DNA of 64,000 nt, taken from positions 806,001 to 870,000 of the forward strand of contig NZ_JBMSEB010000001.1 in assembly GCF_049446075.1 (NCBI RefSeq). Reading direction: 5' to 3'. This document shows, piece by piece, positions 24,221 to 33,418 of the stretch. The notes under the pieces are model-generated. The model ran no database searches. It saw only the letters and a list, made by a program, of their open reading frames with translations, and had not been told where the DNA came from. Position numbers and translations under genes: made by a program. Numbering within the stretch: the first letter of the stretch is position 1; the number at the start of each line of letters is the position of its first letter. The stretch comes from Humibacter sp049446075 (lineage in GTDB: Bacteria; Actinomycetota; Actinomycetes; Actinomycetales; Microbacteriaceae).

Positions 24221-25330
24221 TCAGTCGACCGGACGCTGCTTGCGCCAGCGGATGCCCGCAGCGATGAAACCGTCGAGGTCGCCGTCGAAAACGGCCTGCG
24301 GATTGTTCACCTCGTGGTCTGTGCGCAGGTCTTTCACCATCTGATACGGAGCCAGAACATACGAGCGCATCTGGTCGCCCCAGCTCGCAGTGATGGTTCC
24401 GGCCAGTTCCTTCTTGGCGGCCGCCTCGGCTTCGTGCTGCAGCAGCAACAGCCGGGACTGCAGCACCCGCATGGCCGCCGCACGGTTCTGGATCTGTGAC
24501 TTCTCGTTCTGCATCGACACCACGATGCCCGTCGGCAAGTGCGTGATCCGCACGGCGGAGTCTGTCGTGTTCACCGACTGTCCGCCCGGCCCAGACGACC
24601 TGAAGACGTCCACGCGGATGTCGCTCTCCGGGATGTCGATCGACTCGGTCTCTTCCATGAGCGGGATGACCTCGACCGCCGCGAACGAGGTCTGCCGCTT
24701 GCCCGCCGAGTTGAACGGGCTCATGCGCACGAGGCGGTGCGTCCCGGCCTCGACGGAGAGCGTTCCGAATGCGTATGGGGCATCCACCTCGATTGTGGCG
24801 GACTTGATCCCCGCTTCCTCGGCGTAGCTGGTATCCATCACCTTGACCGGATAGCCATGCTGCTCGGCCCACCTGAGGTACATGCGCAGCAGCATCTCCG
24901 CGAAGTCCGCCGCGTCCACGCCCCCGGCTCCCGCGCGGATCGTCACGACGGCCGGACGCTCGTCGTACTCGCCGTCCAAAAGGGTCTGCACCTCGAGCTC
25001 CCCGATGCTCTTCTGCAGCTCCTGCAACTCGTTGCGCGCCTCGTCGGCCGACTCGTCGTCGCCCTCGGAGTTCGCCAGTTCGACGAGCACTTCGAGGTCG
25101 TCGAGCCGCTGCTGGATGCTGTTCAGCCGCGACAGGTCTGACTGCCGATGGCTCAGTGCGCTCGTCACCTGCTGCGCCTTTTCCGGGTCGTCCCAGAGGT
25201 CGGGGGTGCCGGCTTCTTCGCTCAGTCGTTCGATGTCGGCTCGCAGACGGTCCACGTCGATGACGGCGCGGATGTCCGCGAAGGTCGCACGTAGTTCGGC
25301 GATCTGCGTGCTCAAGTCCAGTTCGATCAT
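24221..25330 (-). CDS. prfB: Peptide chain release factor 2
   Basis: A 369-residue RF2. The catalytic GGQ is in SSGPGGQSVNTTDSAVRITH; the codon-recognition domain includes the SPF-type element (RMSPFNSAGKRQTSFAAVEV). It ends translation at UGA and UAA. The frame is open from ATG at 25330 without the internal UGA of the programmed frameshift known from many bacteria, as is common in high-GC actinobacteria. It lies upstream of ftsE-ftsX on the same strand, the conserved prfB-ftsEX-smpB order. A TAAGCT hexamer lies 9 nt before the ATG. Confidence 0.96.
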   Translation of the reverse strand: MIELDLSTQIAELRATFADIRAVIDVDRLRADIERLSEEAGTPDLWDDPEKAQQVTSALSHRQSDLSRLNSIQQRLDDLEVLVELANSEGDDESADEARNELQELQKSIGELEVQTLLDGEYDERPAVVTIRAGAGGVDAADFAEMLLRMYLRWAEQHGYPVKVMDTSYAEEAGIKSATIEVDAPYAFGTLSVEAGTHRLVRMSPFNSAGKRQTSFAAVEVIPLMEETESIDIPESDIRVDVFRSSGPGGQSVNTTDSAVRITHLPTGIVVSMQNEKSQIQNRAAAMRVLQSRLLLLQHEAEAAAKKELAGTITASWGDQMRSYVLAPYQMVKDLRTDHEVNNPQAVFDGDLDGFIAAGIRWRKQRPVD

Positions 25331-25464
25331 GTCCGCCCAAGCTTAGCGACTGCGTCTCGCCAACCGACCGCCGAGACGACGGTCGGCGCGGGCGTCGCGG
25401 CGGAGGCCGGAAATGGCCTCCCCTCCAAGCTGCAGCGCGCCACGACCATAGGCTGGGAGGTGAC

Positions 25465-26748
25465 ATGAGCACGAGCGACGCGACCTTCAGCATCCGTGAC
25501 ATCGCGCTCGCCGCCTTCCTGCCGACGGCGCTGTTCTCGATCGGCGAGGGCGCTGTCATCCCGATCATCCCGGTGCTCGCGCATAACCTCGGCGCCGGGC
25601 TCGCCCTGGCCGGTTTCATCGGCGGCATGATCATGGTCGGTGAGCTCGTTGGCGACATTCCGAGCGGATGGGTCGTCTCGCGCTTCGGTGAACGTCGGTC
25701 GATGATCGGCTCTGCCCTGTTGTGCATCGTGGGCCTGGTCGTCTGCCTGTACGCCCCAGGCGACCTCATGCTGACGATCGGCGTCTTCCTCATCGGCCTC
25801 GCGACGAGCGTGTTCGCGCTGGCCAGGCACGCGTTCATGACCGGATACGTTCCCCTTCGGTACCGCGCGCGTGCCCTGTCGACGCTCGGCGGGGTCTTCC
25901 GCGGCGGCTGGTTCGTCGGGCCCTTCATCAGCGCTGCCGTCATCGCGCTGTTCGGCGACCCGCACGCGGTCTTCTGGGTGCACATCGTCATGTGCCTTGC
26001 GGCGACCATCGTGCTCATCGTCGTGCCGGACCCGACAGAGAAGATCGTCGCGGCGTCGGCGCAGCCGAGCCGAGAGCGTGCCCAGGCTGCGACGGCCGCG
26101 ACGAGCGACGCTCCGGACGCCGGCCGGCTCGAGGCGAAGGAACGCACGGAGGGGCTGTTCCGCACCATCTTCGCGAACCGTTCCGTGCTGCTGCGCATGG
26201 GCACGTGCGCTGCACTCATCTCCGCCCTGCGGTCGTCGCGCACGGTCATTCTCCCGTTGGCCGCCGTGGCGATCGGGATGCCCGCGACCAACACCGCGCT
26301 CATCATCGGCATCGCGGGCGCGGTCGACTTCGCGCTCTTCTACACGTCAGGTCAGATCATGGACCGCTTCGGGCGCCTGTGGTCCGCGCTTCCCTCGATG
26401 CTGGGGCTCAGCTTGACGCACATCGCACTGGCCTTCGTTTCGGACCAGACCTGGTTCACGGTTGTCGCTGTCCTCATGGCGGTCGCGAACGGCACGGGCA
26501 GCGGCATCCTGATGACACTGGGTGCGGACCTCGCGCCGAGATCCGACCCCGCGCCGTTCCTCGGCGCGTGGCGATTCACCAACGACGCCGGGCAGGCCGG
26601 AGCCCCGCTGTTCGTGTCAGGCGTGACCGCCTTGTTCTCGTTGGGTGCGGCATCCGTGTCGATGGGTGTGCTCGGTATCCTCGGCGCTGGGATGCTCGTG
26701 CGCTACGTCCCGAGGTTCGTGCCGCGGCGCACCGCTGTCGGTCGTTGA
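25465..26748 (+). CDS. MFS transporter
   Basis: A 427-residue membrane protein with about twelve helices in two halves joined by a polar loop (residues 190-230, rich in Ala, Arg and Glu). The loop between helices 2 and 3 has the MFS pattern GDIPSGWVVSRFGERRSMIG, and the second half repeats it as SGQIMDRFGRLWS. Probably a proton-driven exporter; the substrate is unknown. ATG at 25465 has an ideal GGGAGGTGAC site. It is divergent from prfB across 134 nt. No regulator gene adjacent. Confidence 0.87.
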   Translation: MSTSDATFSIRDIALAAFLPTALFSIGEGAVIPIIPVLAHNLGAGLALAGFIGGMIMVGELVGDIPSGWVVSRFGERRSMIGSALLCIVGLVVCLYAPGDLMLTIGVFLIGLATSVFALARHAFMTGYVPLRYRARALSTLGGVFRGGWFVGPFISAAVIALFGDPHAVFWVHIVMCLAATIVLIVVPDPTEKIVAASAQPSRERAQAATAATSDAPDAGRLEAKERTEGLFRTIFANRSVLLRMGTCAALISALRSSRTVILPLAAVAIGMPATNTALIIGIAGAVDFALFYTSGQIMDRFGRLWSALPSMLGLSLTHIALAFVSDQTWFTVVAVLMAVANGTGSGILMTLGADLAPRSDPAPFLGAWRFTNDAGQAGAPLFVSGVTALFSLGAASVSMGVLGILGAGMLVRYVPRFVPRRTAVGR

Positions 26749-26919
26749 CCCCGCCTTCCACCGCTGAAGAAGGCTGTCGTACGAGCCGATCCTTCAACCG
26801 TTCTGTTACCGCGAATCACCATGCTCCGGCGGTTGGTCGGCCGGTGCTGTCGCCGCTTGCCGCCTAGGGGTAGCAAGCGCATGCTGTAGGCGAGTCCTCT
26901 GACGGGAGGTCGGTTCCCG

Positions 26920-28242
26920 ATGCGAACGACGACGTTCGCCGGAGCGGTGCTGACCATGGTGCTGTTCGGCGCGCAGGCGGGTGCGGTGCTGGCATCCGTG
27001 CCGAACGACGCAGCGGCCGCCCGCCCCGCAACAGTCATAACGGTGACGAGTCACGAGGATGTCAACCGTGCGATCGCCGACGCGCGTGCGGGCGACACCG
27101 TGTTCCTCAAGCCTGGCGTCTACCGCGGGCCCGTCACAGTGGACAAGTCGATAACGCTCTCCTCGACTCAGGCCACCGTTCAGGCGCCGCAAGGCGGTGC
27201 CGCAATCTCGGTGACTGCTGACAACGTGACGGTCGACTCTGTTGGGACGACGTGCCCGGGAGTCGCACGCACGAGTCAAGGCATCAACGTCACGGGGCAG
27301 CATGTGCGAGTCGTCGGGTCGACCGTGCTTCAGTGCCCGACCGGCATCGTGCTGAACGGTGCGACGGATGCCTACCTTCAGGGCGACGCGCTGCTCAGCC
27401 AGGATTCGTCCGGCGGAGCGTCGACGGGCGTCGATGCGACCGGCGCGGACGGCCTCACGATGCTGAGCAACACGGTCGAAGGCCTGGCGCTCGGCGTCGC
27501 CATGGACAACACGAGCGCTCCCCTGCTCGACGGGAACACGTTCACCGAGGTGGGAACCGCGGTTTCGCTGGACTCGGTCGCCGACGCCGTCATCAACGGG
27601 ACGCTCGTGATCGGTGCGCGCGGCCCGGCCGTTCTCGTCACAGGTAGCAGGGGCGCCGAGATCGCGCGCCTCAATTCCTCCGGAAACGGCAGCGGGTCCT
27701 CGGCGGCGATCCAGCTGTCAGCAGGCTCCGGTCCCTCCTGGGTGGTCACGGTGGAGGACTCGGACTTCGCGCACTTCGCCTCAGGCCTGCAGGTCGATGC
27801 CGGTTCGATCAACGCCGGCGTCACGGTCATGGGAACAAGGTTCGACGGCGTGAAGGGAACCGCCATCGTCGTGGCCCCGGGTTCCGGTGGCACCGTCGAT
27901 GCCACGATCGGCGACTACTTCGGCGGTTGCGGCCCCAACGCGGCGGATCACGGCTACGACGGCGGCGGTGCGCCCGTGAACGACCCCGACAAGGTCGTCT
28001 CGTATCGCGAGCACAACTGCAAAGCTCCGGCTGCCAGCTCACTCGCAGCGACGGGTGCCGGGAGCTCTCCCCCTGCCGGCACGGACCAGAACGCGACACC
28101 GCCCGACACCAATGCGCACGGGGGAATCGACCTGCCGTCGGTGATCGGCTCGACGCTTGTGACCGTCGGCGTATCGCTTCTACTGGCGACCTGCGCCGTT
28201 GGCGTGCTTTACGCCATCCGGCGCAGCCGGCATCCCAGTTGA
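26920..28242 (+). CDS. Secreted right-handed beta-helix protein with C-terminal membrane anchor
   Basis: A 440-residue protein: signal peptide (residues 1-34, MRTTTFAGAVLTMVLFGAQAGAVLA), then repeated turns of a parallel beta-helix (NIVVDS-, GIVLNGAT-, GVAMDNTSAPLLDGNTF-like steps), starting with the pectate-lyase-type entry AIADARAGDTVFLKPGVYRGPVTVDKSITLSS. The C-terminus has a Ser/Pro/Thr-rich linker, one hydrophobic helix and RRSRHPS, so it stays in the membrane facing outwards. No LPxTG sorting motif. Beta-helix proteins often bind or cut surface polysaccharides; no catalytic residues can be named. GGGAGG lies 10 nt before the ATG. Confidence 0.8.
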   Translation: MRTTTFAGAVLTMVLFGAQAGAVLASVPNDAAAARPATVITVTSHEDVNRAIADARAGDTVFLKPGVYRGPVTVDKSITLSSTQATVQAPQGGAAISVTADNVTVDSVGTTCPGVARTSQGINVTGQHVRVVGSTVLQCPTGIVLNGATDAYLQGDALLSQDSSGGASTGVDATGADGLTMLSNTVEGLALGVAMDNTSAPLLDGNTFTEVGTAVSLDSVADAVINGTLVIGARGPAVLVTGSRGAEIARLNSSGNGSGSSAAIQLSAGSGPSWVVTVEDSDFAHFASGLQVDAGSINAGVTVMGTRFDGVKGTAIVVAPGSGGTVDATIGDYFGGCGPNAADHGYDGGGAPVNDPDKVVSYREHNCKAPAASSLAATGAGSSPPAGTDQNATPPDTNAHGGIDLPSVIGSTLVTVGVSLLLATCAVGVLYAIRRSRHPS

Positions 28243-28266
28243 GCGCCCGCCGGGCCACGTCGCCTG

Positions 28267-28746
28267 CTACCAGAAGACGCTACGCGCCGTGGAGGTGACG
28301 TCGATGCGCAGGCCGGCAGGAACCAAAGCGGATACGAGAGGCGGATGCCACACCGCCGACAGCCGCACGGTCGCGCTTCGCCCGTCCCCGCTCTGCGCCT
28401 GCTCCACGGTCAGCGCGTCCAGCCCGTCGGCGACCGATGTCGACAGGTATTCAGAGACCGCTTCTCGTACGGCCGAGCTCTCGAGGACGGCTCGTGGGCG
28501 CCCGTCGACCACCGTCACCTCTTCGAGGTCGTAGGCCTCGGCGCCGGCAAGGGCCGCCCCGTCGGCGACGGCGAAGAGGCGCTCCCGCGCGAGGTACAGC
28601 GACGTGATAGCGGAGACGAGCAGCACCAGCACAAGGCAGAGGAAGGCGTAGAAGAAGACGAGCGGCAGGATCGAACCCGTCTCGTCGCTCAGCCGTCGAA
28701 CGGCGCCGTGAGTCCAGCGCTGCCCTGCGGCTCCCGGCCGCTTCAC
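28267..28746 (-). CDS. TadG-like / Rv3654c-like pilus-locus protein
   Basis: A 159-residue protein: a basic N-terminus, DETGSILPLVFFYAFLCLVLVLLVSAITSLYLARERLFAVADGAALAGAEAY, then a mainly beta-structured exported part. The single N-terminal helix followed by an ADGAALAGA segment is typical of Tad-locus TadE/TadG pseudopilins and of the short Rv3654c-like group. Last gene of the Tad locus; its ATG overlaps the stop codon of the upstream TadE-like gene by 4 nt. Probably a minor pseudopilin or an assembly factor. Confidence 0.75.
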   Translation of the reverse strand: MKRPGAAGQRWTHGAVRRLSDETGSILPLVFFYAFLCLVLVLLVSAITSLYLARERLFAVADGAALAGAEAYDLEEVTVVDGRPRAVLESSAVREAVSEYLSTSVADGLDALTVEQAQSGDGRSATVRLSAVWHPPLVSALVPAGLRIDVTSTARSVFW

Positions 28747-29231
28747 CTCGCACCCCAGAGCCTGGAGACCCGGTTGGTGCTCGCCGCCTCCACCGCCACC
28801 GACGCGTCGCGGCGAAGGTCGAGGGCGTCCGGCACGAGCGGGAGCGGTGCCCGCACCCGTACCGTCACGGTGACCGTACCGAGTCGGGTGAGACAGGCAT
28901 CCGGATTCGGCGAGCAGACGACGTTCACGGTCGCGGCATCGGTCGTAAGGCCGAAGTCGGCGAGCGCGAACGCGACGGCCGCGGATGCCTCCGCCGCCGC
29001 ATCCGTTTCGCTCTGCGCCTGCACATAGACGCGCGAAGCCTGACGGGCGGCGCCCGCCGCTGCGAGCTGGGCGGCCTGGATGCTCGCGAGCGCCACGACC
29101 AGGTAGACGGAAGGGACGAGAAGAATCAGGCCGGCGGTGATGAACTCGAGTGCGGCCGTCCCGTGGTCAGAAGCGAGGGCTGCAGCGAACCGGCGCGTAC
29201 GCCGTTCAAGGGAGACTCTCGAGCGGAGCAT
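28743..29231 (-). CDS. TadE-like pseudopilin
   Basis: A 162-residue protein with a TadE-type N-terminus: SDHGTAALEFITAGLILLVPSVYLVVALASIQAAQLAAAGAARQASR, a conserved Glu in an ALEF motif before the hydrophobic helix. The rest is extracytoplasmic and contains two cysteines (VVCSPNPDACL) that could form a disulfide. ATG at 29231 is 9 nt from GGAGGT; the GTG at 29237 would be only 3 nt away. The start lies inside the end of the preceding TadE gene, so the two are coupled. Confidence 0.8.
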   Translation of the reverse strand: MLRSRVSLERRTRRFAAALASDHGTAALEFITAGLILLVPSVYLVVALASIQAAQLAAAGAARQASRVYVQAQSETDAAAEASAAVAFALADFGLTTDAATVNVVCSPNPDACLTRLGTVTVTVRVRAPLPLVPDALDLRRDASVAVEAASTNRVSRLWGAR

Positions 29232-29592
29232 GTCCACTCACCTCCAAGGCGCCGTTCGGGCCGAGCAGGCCGGCCACCGGCAGGGTCGCGCGCACGGTCA
29301 CCGTGACGGCGGGCATCCCGCGATAGGTGCCGTAAGCCGCCGAAACCCGCCCTGCGTACGCCTCGCCCAACGCTGATCCGATCAGTTCCCTGGTGCGCTG
29401 CCGCCCGTCATCCAGAGTGTTGTCGGCGAGCGCCGCGATGTGCGCTCCCTCGGCCGCAGCGTCGATGAGCGTGTTCCGCACGAGCAGCGCGAGGCCGAGC
29501 TGCAGCACCGCCAGCGTCAGGACTGTCAGCAGGGCTCCGACCATCACGAACTCCGCGGGCGCGGACCCGCGGTCGTCGCGCCATCGGTTCAT
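29206..29592 (-). CDS. TadE-family pseudopilin
   Basis: A 128-residue protein: RGSAPAEFVMVGALLTVLTLAVLQLGLALLVRNTLIDAAAEGAHIAAL is the TadE signature, with the EF motif before a hydrophobic helix that forms the pseudopilin stem. The C-terminal part alternates beta strands and is extracytoplasmic. It begins 1 nt after the stop codon of the pilin-like gene and overlaps the next TadE-like gene by 26 nt, so it belongs to the same tad transcription unit. Confidence 0.82.
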   Translation of the reverse strand: MNRWRDDRGSAPAEFVMVGALLTVLTLAVLQLGLALLVRNTLIDAAAEGAHIAALADNTLDDGRQRTRELIGSALGEAYAGRVSAAYGTYRGMPAVTVTVRATLPVAGLLGPNGALEVSGHAPLESLP

Positions 29593-29593
29593 C

Positions 29594-29797
29594 TCAGAAC
29601 GACGTGACGCGTTCGATGGCCTGCTGGAAGACACCGCTCAGCGCGGGGCCCGCGAGTCCCCAGATGATGATCACGAGCCCTGCCGTCATGAGGGTGATGA
29701 GAACCCAGCCGGGCACGTCTCCCCGCTCGTCCCGCGCCAGTGCCACCATGCGCCCCGACCCTTCCGACAGTCCTCTGCGTCGACGTGTGCCGCGCAT
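29594..29797 (-). CDS. Small pilin-like membrane peptide (DUF4244-like)
   Basis: A 67-residue peptide: a basic leader (MRGTRRRRGLSEGSGR), then ARDERGDVPGWVLITLMTAGLVIIIWG and a short amphipathic end (GVFQQAIERVTSF). Its size and position, between tadC and the tadE genes, match the Flp pilin or DUF4244 gene of actinobacterial tad loci. The usual processing motif with Glu at position +5 after Gly is replaced by RGDVPGW, so cleavage by a prepilin peptidase is uncertain. ATG at 29797 has AAGGA 7 nt upstream; ATG at 29749 is an alternative. It may be the main pilin or a pilin relic. Confidence 0.7.
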   Translation of the reverse strand: MRGTRRRRGLSEGSGRMVALARDERGDVPGWVLITLMTAGLVIIIWGLAGPALSGVFQQAIERVTSF

Positions 29798-29949
29798 CCG
29801 GCGGTCCTTCCCCTTTGTCACTCGCTCGTCCTCCCGTTCTGTGTTCCGCTGTTCGTCCTCAGCTGTTCGCTCGCGATGCCGTTCACGCGATTCCCGCTCG
29901 CAGTCGGACAACTCCGGTCTCAGTCGCCCCGACAAGCGCTCCTGCCACA

Positions 29950-30888
29950 TCAGAAGCCGGTCTCCAAGACGACGATGCCGGGAAAGACAGCGAACAGCAC
30001 CGTCACGGGCAGGATCAGGAACACAAGCGGCACGAGCATCCCGATCTCCTTCTTCCCCGCCTGTTCGAGCAGACCCCGCTTCGCCCCTTCCCTCGCGTCG
30101 ATCGCCTGCGCACGCAACACCTCCACGACCGGCGTCCCGCGCTCCAGAGCCGTGACGACGGCATCCACGCACCTCGTGAACTGCGGCAGGCGGATGTCTC
30201 TGCTCGCCTGGCTGAGAGCGGCGGCCAACGGCACGCCCATGCCCGTCTCGGCGACGACGCGTCCCAGCTCGCCGGCAAGCTCGCCAGACCCGCTTCTCGA
30301 GACTCTGCGCATCGCGTCGAGGATGCCCTCTCCCGCGCTGAGCGACAGCGTCAGCAGTTCGAGGACGGTCGGGAACTCCTCGGTCATCCGCTCCAGCCGC
30401 TGTTTGACGCCTCGGGAAAGCAGCCGGTCGGGCAGCAGGAATCCGATCGCGGCGAACACGATCGGCGCGGCGAGGAGCACCGTGGGCGGGAGCGGGCGCA
30501 GTGCCGCTACCAGCCCGGACAGCGCAGCGCCGCCGGCGAGCGCGCAGATCGCCCACGAGACCTGACGCAGCCGGAACTCATCAACGGCGAGCGGACTACC
30601 GCATTGCCGCAGCCGAGCGGCGATCGCTTCGTTGCCGCCGAGAACATTAGATGTGGCAGTGCGGAGCCACTCCACGACCGGAGCGAGAACCGATCCGATG
30701 ACGGGAAGGGGTTGTACGGTGCGCCGGGCGGCGTGAGCACGGGCGGACTCCGATACGTCGACGAGATATGGCGCGACCCTATCGGCTAGGCTCGGGCGTC
30801 GCATGGTGGGCAGCAACGCGACGAGGGACCACAGCCCGAGACCCAACCCGATTCCGCAGAGCACACCCCAGCCCAGCACGGCGGTCAC
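29950..30888 (-). CDS. tadC: Tad locus inner-membrane protein TadC (type II secretion F domain)
   Basis: A 312-residue membrane protein with the T2SSF domain: MTEEFPTVLELLTLSLSAGEGILDAMRRVSRSGSGELAGELGRVV and later GTPVVEVLRAQAIDAREGAKRGLLEQAGKKEIGMLVPLVFLILPVTVLFAVFPGIV. This is the usual C-terminal half of TadC. It forms the platform for pilus assembly together with TadB. The GTG start at 30888 overlaps the tadB stop codon by 4 nt. A 150-nt gap without a clear gene separates it from the pilin-like gene. Confidence 0.88.
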   Translation of the reverse strand: MTAVLGWGVLCGIGLGLGLWSLVALLPTMRRPSLADRVAPYLVDVSESARAHAARRTVQPLPVIGSVLAPVVEWLRTATSNVLGGNEAIAARLRQCGSPLAVDEFRLRQVSWAICALAGGAALSGLVAALRPLPPTVLLAAPIVFAAIGFLLPDRLLSRGVKQRLERMTEEFPTVLELLTLSLSAGEGILDAMRRVSRSGSGELAGELGRVVAETGMGVPLAAALSQASRDIRLPQFTRCVDAVVTALERGTPVVEVLRAQAIDAREGAKRGLLEQAGKKEIGMLVPLVFLILPVTVLFAVFPGIVVLETGF

Positions 30889-31748
30889 CTGAACCACCTG
30901 CGTTCCTCCGGCAGCCGACCGATCGCGAGCATGACGCGATATGCGATGAGCGACACCACCAGGCCCACGACGATGACGACGGCACCGACGGGCGTGTTGT
31001 ACGCGACGGATGCCTCGGGCCTCGTTGCGAGCATCGCGAGCACCAGCCACGGAGCGGCGACACCGAGGCGGGCCGCCCCGACGGTCCATGACTGCCTGGA
31101 TTCGATCTCGGCTCGCACTGCTGCGTCTTCGCGCAACGAGGAGGCGAGCGCCTTGAGCACCCCGACGAGCTCCCCGCCTCCCACTTCCCTCGCCATCTTG
31201 AGGGTCTCGATGATGCGATCGGCGACGGGGTCGGCGAGCGCCGCCTTGAGCCGGTCGGCAGCCGGGGCGAAGACACCGGTCGTGCGATAGTCCCGCTCGA
31301 ACTCCGCGAACGCTGACCGCGTGGATTCGGGCGCGGTGCGGGCAAGAGAAGCGACGCCGTCCGGAAGGGCAAGCCCCGACCGCACAGCCGACACCAGTTG
31401 GTCCACCATGTCTGGCCAAAGGGTGCGGTTTGCCCGCACGCGAGTGGCGGCGCGCCAGGAGACAAGGCTCCACGGAAGCCAGCCTCCGACGCCCGCCAGC
31501 CCAGCTGAGAGCGCGATGATGCCGAAGAGCGCCTGGGCCACCGCGAAGAACACGAGCGCGAGCAGTGTGCAGACGCCCACGAACGCCGACGGGGCGAGCG
31601 CCGGCATGCCAGCCAGCATGAGCTTGCGACGGAGCCCCTCGCCCGACCGGATCGTCTTGGGCCTCGAGTGCCCCGGCCACATGAACGGCGAGAGGACGAG
31701 AAGAACGCCCACGCCCAGTGCGCCACCCAACGCGATGCCGGGGATCAT
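30885..31748 (-). CDS. tadB: Tad locus inner-membrane protein TadB (type II secretion F domain)
   Basis: A 287-residue membrane protein: two N-terminal hydrophobic segments, the cytoplasmic T2SSF helical region (WPDMVDQLVSAVRSGLALPDGVASLA, DRIIETLKMAREVGGGELVGVLKALASSLREDAAVRAEIESRQSW), and two C-terminal helices. It is the partner of TadC in the pilus assembly platform. The ATG overlaps the tadA stop codon by 4 nt. Confidence 0.88.
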   Translation of the reverse strand: MIPGIALGGALGVGVLLVLSPFMWPGHSRPKTIRSGEGLRRKLMLAGMPALAPSAFVGVCTLLALVFFAVAQALFGIIALSAGLAGVGGWLPWSLVSWRAATRVRANRTLWPDMVDQLVSAVRSGLALPDGVASLARTAPESTRSAFAEFERDYRTTGVFAPAADRLKAALADPVADRIIETLKMAREVGGGELVGVLKALASSLREDAAVRAEIESRQSWTVGAARLGVAAPWLVLAMLATRPEASVAYNTPVGAVVIVVGLVVSLIAYRVMLAIGRLPEERRWFR

Positions 31749-32968
31749 CGTGCCAGCACCACCGCGGGGTCGAGCCCGGCCGCCTCGAATTTCGCGCGCT
31801 TCGCAGGGTAGCCGCCCGTCGCCGTCAGCTCGCCGGCCCTCAACGCGAAGATCGGGCTCGCCTCGATGATGCCTGTGGTCACGGCTCCGCTCGGCGCGAT
31901 GATCTCCGTCACCCGACGCCGCCCGTCGCGTTCAAGCGAACAGAACACGACGATGTCGACGCAGGTGGCGACCGTGGGTACGACGAATCCGGAGTCGATA
32001 TTGCGCCCGGCCAGAAGCGGCAGGGTGCACAGTTTCGAGAGCGCCTCCCTGGCACTGTTCGCGTGGATGGAGCACGCCCCGGGCAATCCAGAGTTGAGGG
32101 CGAGCAGGAGGTCCAGGCTCTCCGCCTCGCGCACCTCCCCCACCACGAGCCGGTCCGGTCGCATGCGCAACGCTTCCTTGATGAGCCGCCGCAGGGTGAT
32201 CTCTCCCGTGCCTTCGAGGCTCGGCTGCCTGCACTGCATCGAGACGACGTCTGCCGCGGCGAGGTCGAGTTCGAAGGTCTCCTCGACGGTAACGATGCGC
32301 TCGCCCGGACGTGCCGCTGCCAGCAGGGCGCCGAGCAGAGTGGTCTTGCCGCTCTGGGTCGCACCGGCGATGAGGATGTTCTGGTCGGCGAGCACGCACA
32401 TGCGCAAGAACTCGGCGGCCTGCCTCGTGATCGATCCGAGCGCGACCAGCCGGCCGAGGTCGCGGATGCGACTCGAGAACTTGCGCACGTTGACCGCCCA
32501 GTGCCGGCGGGTGACGTCAGGGATGACGACGTGCAGCCGTGACCCGTCCGGCAGCGAGGCGTCGACGAACGGCGAAGAGAGGTCGACGCGTCGCCCGGAT
32601 GCCTGCAGCATGCGCTCTACGAGGTCGCGCACCTGGGACTCGCTGAGAGCAAGGTCGACGGGCTCCGAACGACCGCCGCGGGCGATGAAGACGCGGTCGG
32701 GAGCGTTGATCCAGATCTCTTCGACGCCCGGGTCATCGAGGTATGGCTGCAGAGGACCGAATCCTGTGAGCGACGCGAGCACCTCGCGTTCGGTGCGCAC
32801 CTCGTCTGCAACAAGCGGCAGCGACCCGCCGAGCGCGTGCTCCGTGTAGCGGCGCACCTCGTCTCTGGCATAGGCAGCCGCTCGCGGTGCATCCGCGGCC
32901 AGATCGACGCCGTCTCGCCGCACGCGGTCGCGCACGCGGTCTGCGATGAGGCGCACGGGATCCGTCAT
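31745..32968 (-). CDS. tadA: TadA/CpaF-family pilus assembly ATPase
   Basis: A 407-residue secretion ATPase of the VirB11/PilT superfamily. N-terminal domain to about residue 165 (FGPLQPYLDDPGVEEIWINAPDRVFIARGG), then Walker A GATQSGKTT (202-210), Asp box TVEETFEL, Walker B region MRPDRLVVGEVR and His box GACSIHANSAREAL. It would power assembly of Flp-type pili. First gene of the minus-strand tad locus; no tadZ/cpaE-like gene precedes it, and a tRNA-Leu on the other strand lies upstream. The start ATG has no strong ribosome binding site. Confidence 0.92.
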   Translation of the reverse strand: MTDPVRLIADRVRDRVRRDGVDLAADAPRAAAYARDEVRRYTEHALGGSLPLVADEVRTEREVLASLTGFGPLQPYLDDPGVEEIWINAPDRVFIARGGRSEPVDLALSESQVRDLVERMLQASGRRVDLSSPFVDASLPDGSRLHVVIPDVTRRHWAVNVRKFSSRIRDLGRLVALGSITRQAAEFLRMCVLADQNILIAGATQSGKTTLLGALLAAARPGERIVTVEETFELDLAAADVVSMQCRQPSLEGTGEITLRRLIKEALRMRPDRLVVGEVREAESLDLLLALNSGLPGACSIHANSAREALSKLCTLPLLAGRNIDSGFVVPTVATCVDIVVFCSLERDGRRRVTEIIAPSGAVTTGIIEASPIFALRAGELTATGGYPAKRAKFEAAGLDPAVVLAR

Positions 32969-33114
32969 GCCGTCATGATGCCCAGAGCTCGGCGCGCCTC
33001 GCCGAAGTTATCCCCAGGCAGCTGAGCCGACAGCGTCGAGCGGTCCACCATGGAAGACATCGGGACGCTCGGAGTGCGTGCGGGCGAGACAGACCCTAAG
33101 ATGATGGGCGCCTC

Positions 33115-33199
33115 GCGGGAGTGGTGAAACTGGCAGACACGCAGGATTTAGGTTCCTGTGCTTTCGAGCGTGGGGGTTCAAGTCCCCCCTCCCGCACCA
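33115..33199 (+). tRNA. tRNA-Leu (anticodon TAG)
   Basis: The acceptor arms GCGGGAG and CTCCCGC pair fully. The anticodon stem is CAGGA/TCCTG with the loop TTTAGGT, so the anticodon is TAG. A short variable arm (class II) and a T-arm GGGGGTTCAAGTCCCCC follow, and CCA is encoded at 33197-33199. A TAAGAT hexamer at 33097-33102 could be its -10 box. Confidence 0.95.
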
Positions 33200-33418
33200 A
33201 CCGAAGCCTCCTTTGCCCCTTCTTACATCCCGCGCGCCACACTGCATACGTGGGGCCGGCACCCATCGATCGTGGGGTCAACACCCGGGTTGAGCCGACC
33301 GCTCGTCGGTAGACTCACTGCCAACGCCTGTTCGACGCATTGCTGGGCGTTACACCGTTCAGCTATCGCCGCCGACGACCGGTTGCCGCTCACCACGGGC
33401 GCCGACGACAGGAGACTC

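Noticed and set aside
25250..25330. Possible programmed frameshift in prfB
   Set aside because: The reading frame is continuous and contains no early in-frame UGA or CUUUGA slip site.
33158..33418. N-terminal extension of the DedA protein over the tRNA-Leu gene
   Set aside because: The extension would be read through a clear tRNA; GTG at 33419 has a ribosome binding site and a family-typical N-terminus.
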